Shown: positions 56,179 through 64,000 of the stretch, one piece after another
Numbering within the stretch: position 1 is the first letter of the stretch
Layout of the letters: every line of letters starts with the position of its first letter
DNA from: Amoebidium appalachense
Lineage: Eukaryota; Ichthyosporea
DNA length: 64,000 nucleotides
Assembly (NCBI GenBank): GCA_963693365.1
Contig: CAVNZM010000015.1
Coordinates: forward strand, 558,001 to 622,000
Reading direction: 5' to 3'
Notes under the pieces: model-generated
The model's database searches: none
Seen by the model: the letters and a program-made list of their open reading frames with translations, nothing else
What the model was told of the DNA's origin: nothing
Program-made: the position numbers and the translations under genes

Positions 56179-56561
56179 ATGGAGACCGGTTCCCGGCGAA
56201 TACGAGCGTGGGCAATAGGCAATACGCTCTGCTCACTACAAGAAAATAATAGTACTGGGGTGTCATAGACATAGTTCTTGCTGGTTTATTTTTGAGATGC
56301 TTGCAGCTGCGCCAGCTATTATAGCATAGCACCGCCAAGTAATCATACTGGACGTGGCAGCCAGGCCACCTATACAAATGGCACTCCGTTTACAAATAAA
56401 AAGCTGTTGTGATTTGATTCTGAGATTCGTGAGTAACACTTCCTGATCTCTTTATGTGCAGAACACGAATTCAGCTCCGTGATGAGTACTCAGCAAATGT
56501 AATCAAAGGTTTACTCCTGTCAGAGCACTTACACACACACATAAACACATACACACACACA

Positions 56562-56609
<48 letters not shown>

Positions 56610-59600
56610 ACAGCCAACACTCATTTTTCTCTAGGAGTCCAAGAGTCTTTCCCGTATAGACCTCTCTACTCACCCTTTCCCCCAGCCTCCTCCTCCTCCC
56701 CCCCCCCCTCCTCCTCCCCCCCAACCCCCTAGGTGCAAGATCTCTCCACCTGCCCCTCTCTACCCATCCTCCCCCCCCCCCCCTCCCCCCCAAAGCCCCC
56801 TCCCACCTATCCTCAGTCCTATCCACCTTACTTGGCACCCCGGCACCCACCCTGCCACTCACACTCAACGTACATACGTGCACTGGCACATAGACAAACG
56901 TACACAACCAACTATATGCACATGCAGTCACATTCGCAATGCACACCGTGAAGCGAAGTTCACCTACCATGACTTCTCACGCAGGCACACACGCTCAGAC
57001 ATATGCATACACGTATAGGCACACACACACGCACGTACAGGCACAAATTGCACACACACACACGGTGGCACACACAAAACACTAAGCAAGACACATCACA
57101 AAGCATTGTGCAGTCACCCATGGCGCACAGAAGCACACGCACGCACACACGCACGCACGCACACAAACACCCAGCGTCCGACTCAGGCACGCACACATAC
57201 ACACACTGCACACGCACACGCACACACGCACACACACACACACACACACAGGCTCACTGACACACACGCCCACACAGTTTGCACAGGCGCACGGGCGCAC
57301 ACTCGCACACGGACGCACTTGGACGCACATTGGCACCCACGCACCCACACAGACACACACACACACGAACGCACACACACACACACCACCTGAAAGTTCA
57401 AACGTACACGTGACTGTACGCACCGTGACTCAGCACACATAACTCAAACTCACTGACACGTGGCAAGACAAACACAAAAACGGCAAACACACGCACTCCG
57501 CGCGCGGACATCGGCTCCAAACTTACGCACACAATCGCACGCAGAGCCTCGCAGGCTCACTGAGTGATAATTCCAGTCTAAACCAAATCCACAAAGAAGA
57601 AGTAAATGTATAGTAAACCCAAAACGACCTCAACCTGACACTTGAAGGTGAAGTGAGAGAGGCATGTGCGAGTCCGTGTCACGCTCAATGCTTCATGATG
57701 TACTCACATTCAATCAAGCAAGTTTTAGCCTTGGAATGTGTCGGCTCAATACCTTTTTATAAAACGTGTATCTGATTGGTAATTAATCATGCACATGTAG
57801 AGTGACATAACTTATAGAACCCACCGCAATCAAGCAATTGAAGCAACACTGAGTAATAAAGCTCAATTGAAAGTAAACGTTTCTACACCAAAAAGTAAAT
57901 CAAAGTGCATCAAAGCTTACAAATGTTTCATCGTAATATAATTGCTTATTTATAAAACAGGTTTTAATTGCTTTGATTAAAAACAGTGCGCTAGTAAATA
58001 TCTTAAAGCTTATAAATTTAGACTTCACTTTTACTTCGATCATAAGCTTAGCTGTCACGTCAACTTTTTTTCCCGATTCTTCACCATGGCAGGTATAAAT
58101 TTGGCTTTCGTTTTTTCTTTTTGTGGTGGGAAGGGGTCCCACTCAGGGGAACGTGACACTGTGTGTGTGTAGTGCGGCCTTGTCTATTCCTACTGTTGTG
58201 AGAGTGTGGGGACATCTCCCTTCCGCGGAGTTTCTCGCTTGAGGAGTGGTTTCTTCGACATCTGGTGGCCCACTGCAACTTACGGTAACTTCTACACGCT
58301 ATCTACGCTTCTACGCGAGTTATTGGCGGTGGGCTGCTGCAACTTCTTCAACTGCTTGTGCGCTGCGTGAGTGGAGGGGTAGCTACTGGGTCGTCGAGGA
58401 TCTTTCCTTGTGGCTGCCGTGTTTTCAGCCTTTGAGCAGTATGGCAATGACTGGGTTTGCTTGCATGCATTCTGTAGTTGTGTTTTCCTGTGTGTCCTGC
58501 CACAACTAGGCCACCTTATCAAAGAGTTAGAGACAGCTTCTGCGGGTTTTCTAGCTATAGGGGACGGGCCCGTGGGGATTGTTTTCTCGCTCGGATTTGG
58601 TCTGCATTTCTATTTAAAGGGCTGACTTGCTTGCTGTGCCCCGGTAGGTTTTGAGGGGGGCCTGTTTGGGGGCCAGCAGTAATGATGTCTTCTTGCGGAG
58701 TGTGGCCTGGTGTCCATCATCGCTGCATATGCCTAGTTGGAGCAAAACTAGTTTCACGCATACACGTGCACTTGTACCTTTGCCCGCTGGTGTCCTTTGG
58801 TCACTTGTTGTTTTATTTTTTATTTCATCGCTGTGGCTCTTTCGAAGTCGGTTATTTTGGTGGTCATGTAGCCTGTGGCTGCACGTTGCCTTCATATCCA
58901 GTGGACCACTGATCAATAAATTCCAGTCAAGCCAAAAAATTTGCCCTTGAGTAACATTTGACCAAGAGTTTAGGAGGATGCAATCACGAGACATCCAACC
59001 ACAAGATGCCAAACAAATAACTCCGCTGGCTAAGGCATGCGGCGGCATTCTTTGCGACTCGCAATCACAATTTTCTTATTACTGTGATACAACTGTTGAG
59101 GTAGTATTTATTCAGTCATTGTCTCTTTAATGTGGAGAGCCTTTTGGTTACAATTCATTATACAGTATCAAGAATAAATGCCTTTAAAAAATTTAAAACA
59201 AATTTTAAAATAATTCAAAGGTTTACCAGTGCCCATGTACTGGCCCACCCCTTATCTGTGCCGCGGCTACAGCAAATATCCAATATATACGTGTAGCAGA
59301 GCGCGAGAAAAACAAAACCGATTCCTGCATTTTTGGTAACCAGGATATGTTTACACGAAACAGGATGCCTCAGCGGATAAAAACACGTGACGCCTTGCCT
59401 GCTAACTTGCTAAGCCTTTGAGTCCACACTTCACACTTGCCTGCTTGCGTACAAAACATCAACTGATGCGTGCCTTTACATCGCCGTATTTGCATTATTC
59501 ATTCTTAGCACTCCATTAACGTCTAAACACACACACTTTCTTAGGCTTTCTAAGTTCTGTTTCTTTGCGCATTTTTCATGGTAGCTTAATAGCCCCAAGG

Positions 59601-60080
59601 ACGCAAACCACGTGCACCACACAAGAAAGAAAACGAAGTGAAACCTGACCCTGTGCCTGTCGGAGAGAATTAGCGCCTTAAACAACGGCACACAGAAAAC
59701 CGTATGAAAAAGACTTGCAGAAATCTGCCAACGTCAAAGGGAGTCACTGTTTTGGTGGCGACGGGAATTATTATTGTCCGACGCTTCACCGTTCAACAAG
59801 GTGTAGAAACGTAGAAACGAGAACCAGACTATTCCTTTTAACGTTAACGTAAAGTGAAGGCTGGGTGTTTAGGTGGCAAAACGAAGAGTTTTCATACACG
59901 CACGAATAGCTGCGCACATTCATCAAGACTACGCTAGACTTGCATACAAGAAAGAAAAAAAAAAAAAAAAAAGATTACAGAAAAACAGGGACACGCCACA
60001 GTCACGCGTTCAAATTCTTTTCACAATTTTAAGAGCTGACATGTAGAAACCTCAGTTTTTTACACTGTCACAAACCAAAA
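56179..60080. other. Spacer, partly AT-rich, no gene recognised
   Basis: (CA)n at 56530-56607, C-rich at 56690-56800, CA/CGCA compound at 56995-57400. 57430-60000 is mostly unique and AT-richer with no microsatellites. A Kozak-like CACCATGGCAG/GTATAA at 58082-58098 looks like a minute first exon, but no partner was found. Frames at 58246-58510, 58650-58950 and 58614-59048 lack recognisable features. Poly-A at 59955-59972. 59980-60080 is the promoter side of the CBM48 gene. Confidence 0.6.
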
Positions 60081-60401
60081 ATGCGGCTTATTCGAAAAAT
60101 CCGCGCGTTCTGCTGTGCGTCCAACGACCACTACCCAAACATCGAAGGGTCCCCACACTCTGCCGCCTCCAACGATGAGCACACAACTGTTGCTATCGGA
60201 AAACATACGCCGAAAGACACAAAGGTAAGCCTTGAGGGCAGAGTTCATTGATTTTTGGCACACAGCAGACCAAACAAAAGGAACTAAGTCGTCGAATGCG
60301 CATATGCAAATGGGAATCACAAAGTAGTAAGAATGCCTTAAGCACGAACCAGCGTGTACATGGCATTCGCGCGGGCGCGCACGCACGCACGCACACACAC
60401 A

Positions 60402-60444
<43 letters not shown>

Positions 60445-61184
60445 ATGCACACGTGTGCACGCACACACACGCTGCGTGTACACACGCACACGCACACACA
60501 CAGGAACAGGCACACGCAAACACATAGGCGCGTGCGTACACACACACACACACACGTCAAACATGCACACACATATACTTCACAGACACACACACACACA
60601 CCGTGACATTGTAGAATGTGACACACACAGACACAGATATGTGCAGACAGGTTACATGCATGCACAACAAGCGCGTACATGCGCACTCAAGCAAGGCGCG
60701 CATGCGCACGTGCGCAGACACAACACAGCCAGAGATGGACATGACCCACGGCCGCGGCGCATGCACACACAAACACACACACACAGTGGCACATGCTTAC
60801 TATGGTGCGCACTCACAACGTGACATATGCATACACTCCGTTGCGCACCACGAGCACGTACATGAACCATTGGAGCACGTGCCTGCGTGTGCACGCACAC
60901 AGTGTCACGCGAACACACACACGCACATGCACACGCACACGCAGACACCCACACGCAGGTTCCAAGCGCACACTCTTGTGGCACATTGGCGCACGCAGAT
61001 GCGAACAAACACAGGCATTATTGCACACAATTACATGTACACACCACCTATACTCACAAGGGCATGTGCACTGTCGCGCACACTCAAATGTGCTTGGTGC
61101 TCAACACACACACACACACACAGGCACAGACACACACATGCACACATGCACACATGCCCACATGCATGGCCTTCATGTACACGT

Positions 61185-61277
<93 letters not shown>

Positions 61278-61902
61278 AGCCATTCAGCTTCTTCGCCACT
61301 ACGCCTTTCACACCACACGTCACCTAAACTGACAACACACTTCCCACACAGGCACCTAACAACTTCAGCAAAAGAAAGGGAAAGAATGAACTGGAATGCA
61401 CCAGCAAATGCGAAATCGAGGAATCTCGCATCACAAAGAAGGACGGGGATACAGATTCCGTTTCGATCGACATTGCACCCCCCCAACCCAAAATTCGCAA
61501 AGTGCGGTTTGCGTGGTATGCACCTGAGGGCACGAAAGTTTATCTTTCGGGGTCCTTTGATAAGTTTGAAGGCCGGTTACCAATGAAGCAGGTACATATG
61601 CCTACACCTACCCCCCTCCCTCCCCCCTCCCCCTCGAGATGACTCTAACATGTGTTTCTATGCAAGAAATTTACTAAAGGAATGGCAGGGGTGCAAAATT
61701 GTTGCCTGAGGCATGCTCGGGCTCGTAATGGTTTCTTCTTTTTTCTTCTCCCCCCCCCCCCCCCTTTTTTTTTTCTTTTTATGTGTTTTTTTTTGGACCA
61801 AAGGAAGGGCCCCCTCCACCACCTTCCGCCCCTATACATAAACACAAATGTGTGCGCATGCACATGCAAACACACACATGCGCGTGCACACACACACCAC
61901 CT

Positions 61903-61956
<54 letters not shown>

Positions 61957-62158
61957 AAAAAGCCACACTCAATGGCTAACGTGTTCCCTCCCCAATTAAC
62001 AGAGAGTCGGATCACCCAACCTCTACGAAGCATATGTGAGCCTGCCGGAGGGGAGATACATGTACCGATACCTGTGTGGGGAGGAATGGCAATGCGACAG
62101 GGGGAGGGAGGTGGTGGAAGATGAAAGTGGGTTGGCGTGTAATGTGTTGCAGTTGTAG
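60081..62158 (+). CDS. CBM48 (AMPK-beta-type glycogen/starch-binding) protein, 179 aa
   Basis: Exons 60081..60224, 61352..61591, 62003..62158, all phase 0, ATG to TAG. The C-terminal ~80 residues fit the AMPK-beta/CBM48 beta-sandwich: [20 protein letters not shown] (99-118), [18 protein letters not shown] (135-152) and GEEWQCDRG (154-162), ending at [13 protein letters not shown]. The second ligand Trp is present (W157), but the first, normally in GSFNxW, is replaced by Phe (GSFDKF), so carbohydrate affinity may differ. The N-terminus ([14 protein letters not shown]) is basic with a Cys pair, which could be palmitoylated; the middle ([19 protein letters not shown]-like) is polar. It lacks the C-terminal AMPK-beta complex-forming domain, so it is a free-standing CBM48 protein. 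Role in starch or glycogen handling is inferred from the fold. Confidence 0.88.
60384..61275 (+). repeat. CA-rich intron 1 of the CBM48 gene
   Basis: CA/CGCA compounds at 60384-61180 with interspersed unique words, then pure (CA)n at 61185-61275 before the acceptor at 61351. No extra exon seen. Confidence 0.85.
61751..61960 (+). repeat. Poly-C/poly-T and (CA)n/poly-A in CBM48 intron 2
   Basis: Poly-C and poly-T at 61751-61775, (CA)n at 61902-61934, poly-A at 61936-61960, then the acceptor at 62001-62002. Confidence 0.9.
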
Positions 62159-62159
62159 C

Positions 62160-62163
<4 letters not shown>

Positions 62164-62246
<83 letters not shown>
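62164..62246. repeat. (TG)n just downstream of the CBM48 stop codon
   Basis: Pure (TG)n starting six nt after the stop codon, so it would lie in the 3' UTR. Confidence 0.95.
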
Positions 62247-62248
<2 letters not shown>

Positions 62249-63048
62249 GACACCACAGCCCAATATGAAGGTTGAATAGGAGGGGGAGAATTGGAGGTGT
62301 GAATCAGATTAATACTTAACAATGAAGTGCTATTGCGAAGCGACACCATAATTTAGTTACAAAGGCTGGCATGCAAGTTGTAATGTCCATTTAATTTTTG
62401 CGCTTGTTTGCTAGCTGGCTGCTCGTTTATTTTCTCCAGAAAACAAACGTATGGTAGTAGGTGATCATCGTTTCCTGGATGAAAGAAGGGAATGGTGTAT
62501 GGTATGTAGTGACCCAAGGGTTGTAAAAGACAACGGGGAACGTGTTATATTGCGTAAAACACTGTTACTTAGGAAGTGTAGGGGGTTTTTTTCTTTCTTT
62601 CCTTTTTTTCTTTTTTTTTTTTTTTTTTTGGGGGGGGGGGGGGATCCTTTCCCTCCGCTGTCACTCTTGCTATTGGGATGTGGTATAACCGAGCCCCATA
62701 ATATTATCCCAAGATTGTAGATTGTATGTCCTTCTAGTGTGTGAGATGCAAAGTATTGGTATATCACAACCTCGTACATGTATGCATATGAATGGACCGT
62801 TTTTTATTTTTCCGAAAGAACCGCAAGCAGGCTGTATAATCGAATGAGTGTATGGATAGTAACATCAGATACATCACCATTAATTTACCGGGGAGCCTGT
62901 GGTTTTCCCATAACAGAATGAATAATATCTCGCAATACAGTTACAAAACATATGCTTGGATGTTGTCAAAATTCGTCCCTGATTCGAGCACCCATGCATG
63001 CCCCCCCTTGAGATTGGGCTCCATTCAAGTGTCTTCTTACCTGCACGT

Positions 63049-63071
63049 CCCCCCCCCCCCTCCCCCCCCCC

Positions 63072-63120
<49 letters not shown>
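63049..63120 (+). repeat. Poly-C run with an R3-like fragment upstream
   Basis: GAGATTGGGCTCCATTCAAG and TGTCTTCTTACCTGCACG (63010-63048) match the start of R3 and go straight into poly-C with a few T interruptions. Confidence 0.7.
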
Positions 63121-63121
<1 letters not shown>

Positions 63122-63174
63122 TCTTCCCCTCCGTGGCAACCTAAACCAACAAAACAATCTGTCGTCAGGAAAAT

Positions 63175-63345
63175 AATTCATCGGTTTGCAGAATAATTCT
63201 ATATTTATATTTGCGAACAGTTCTGCTGAAGGCGTAATAATTTTACCTTTTGCAGAGTAATTCTGCCGCTTGCAGAATATTTCATGATCAGCCTCCAACA
63301 AGTTCTATGGTTATGATTCTCAGCGGCTCATGTGGCTGGGCCCTC
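63175..63345 (+). repeat. Dispersed repeat R4, copy 1
   Basis: Carries several TTTGCAGAATAATTCT-type words and ends TCATGTGGCTGGGCCCTC. It pairs with 63785-63980, which ends TGATGTGGTTGGGCCATC. Confidence 0.65.
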
Positions 63346-63458
63346 AGATATGACTACCTTTTTTTATAGTGCATAGATACTGATATATGTAGTCGATAAA
63401 GATACCTCATTGCTGCCGCGGGGCCGCCAGTGCCACCTGCCCATGCACAGAGAGCCTT

Positions 63459-63627
<169 letters not shown>

Positions 63628-63784
63628 GGGCTCGCACGTGCACACCACCACCACCAAAGGGTCACTGATAGATCAGCAGAACTTGCTCCCGGTAGTATTA
63701 TCCTTAATATGAAACACAGAAACATCCAAAAAGGCAGAAATATCCTGTTCTGAAAAGAATCATTCCTAAGTTGAGCAGAACACA

Positions 63785-63980
63785 AATGAGCTGGGGTAGC
63801 TCTGCCGACGAGCAAATTTTTCTGCTTTTTGCAGAATAACTTTGTAAAGTGCAAATTCTTCTGGGGTTTTTCAGAATAACTCGCGATCGACTGGAGGCAA
63901 GAGAATTATTCTGCTTTGCTGAAATATTCCACTAACTTAGCAAGTTAATTGCTATCTGCTGATGTGGTTGGGCCATCCCA
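63785..63980 (+). repeat. Dispersed repeat R4, copy 2
   Basis: Repeated GCAGAATAACTTTGT / TCAGAATAACTCGCG / GAATTATTCTGC words in the same order as copy 1, same orientation. Some copies of the word are palindromic (AGAATTATTCT). Confidence 0.65.
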
Positions 63981-64000
63981 ATTGCAACGGTAACGCCCAC

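Noticed and set aside
58082-58098. CACCATGGCAG/GTATAA as a two-codon first exon
   Set aside because: Good start and donor context, but no compatible second exon could be found up to the CBM48 gene.

Overview
This is a window of eukaryotic nuclear DNA. Spliced genes have GT-AG introns of about 0.3-2 kb. The introns and spacers are packed with poly-C/poly-G runs and (CA)n/(TG)n, (GA)n and (GAA)n microsatellites. I could not place the organism. The gene set suggests a unicellular protist: a hormone-sensitive lipase with its N-terminal domain, a plant-type PRPP synthetase, a mitochondrial uS8, a CBM48 protein and a GRDP-like/ubiquitin fusion. A single-celled relative of animals or an algal/stramenopile-type lineage would both fit. 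Most apparent ORFs in the window are translated microsatellites (runs of HTHT, CVCV, PPPP or GGGG) and are not genes.

Layout. 1-4743 (+): the 3' seven exons of a class II (plant PRS3/PRS4-like) ribose-phosphate pyrophosphokinase. 4744-7979: low-complexity spacer. 7980-9137 (-): single-exon protein with one C2H2 zinc finger. 9138-18942: spacer with a TATA-like site, a 32-bp minisatellite, very long TG tracts and dispersed repeats. 18943-19737 (+): GRDP/DUF1399-like domain followed by a ubiquitin-like domain, interrupted by two compensating frameshifts. 21255-32748 (-): hormone-sensitive lipase, 14 exons reconstructed, 729 aa, complete catalytic triad, no long regulatory module. 33665-33811 (+): orphan terminal exon with its own AATAAA. 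34123-38820 (-): mitochondrial ribosomal protein uS8m, 4 exons, 155 aa. 38821-42345: (GA)n and an AT-rich island. 42346-51943 (+): 8-exon multi-pass membrane protein, 690 aa, family not recognised. 51944-55197: spacer with a few coding-like fragments. 55198-56178 (-): class I SAM-dependent methyltransferase. 56179-60080: spacer. 60081-62158 (+): 3-exon CBM48 (AMPK-beta-like glycogen-binding) protein. 62159-64000: microsatellites plus a repeat pair.

The genes are not an operon and mostly do unrelated housekeeping work: nucleotide precursor synthesis, mitochondrial translation, lipid mobilisation and carbohydrate binding. The exon models rest on protein homology plus intron phase, which agrees at almost every junction.

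The most notable non-gene signals are: a recurrent sense-strand intron layout (poly-C in the donor half, (CA)n running into the acceptor); a family of dispersed repeats that end in poly-C; a near-perfect 72-bp hairpin in a lipase intron; a duplicated exon tail in another; a lipase acceptor where the microsatellite has replaced the AG; and the frameshifted GRDP-ubiquitin fusion.
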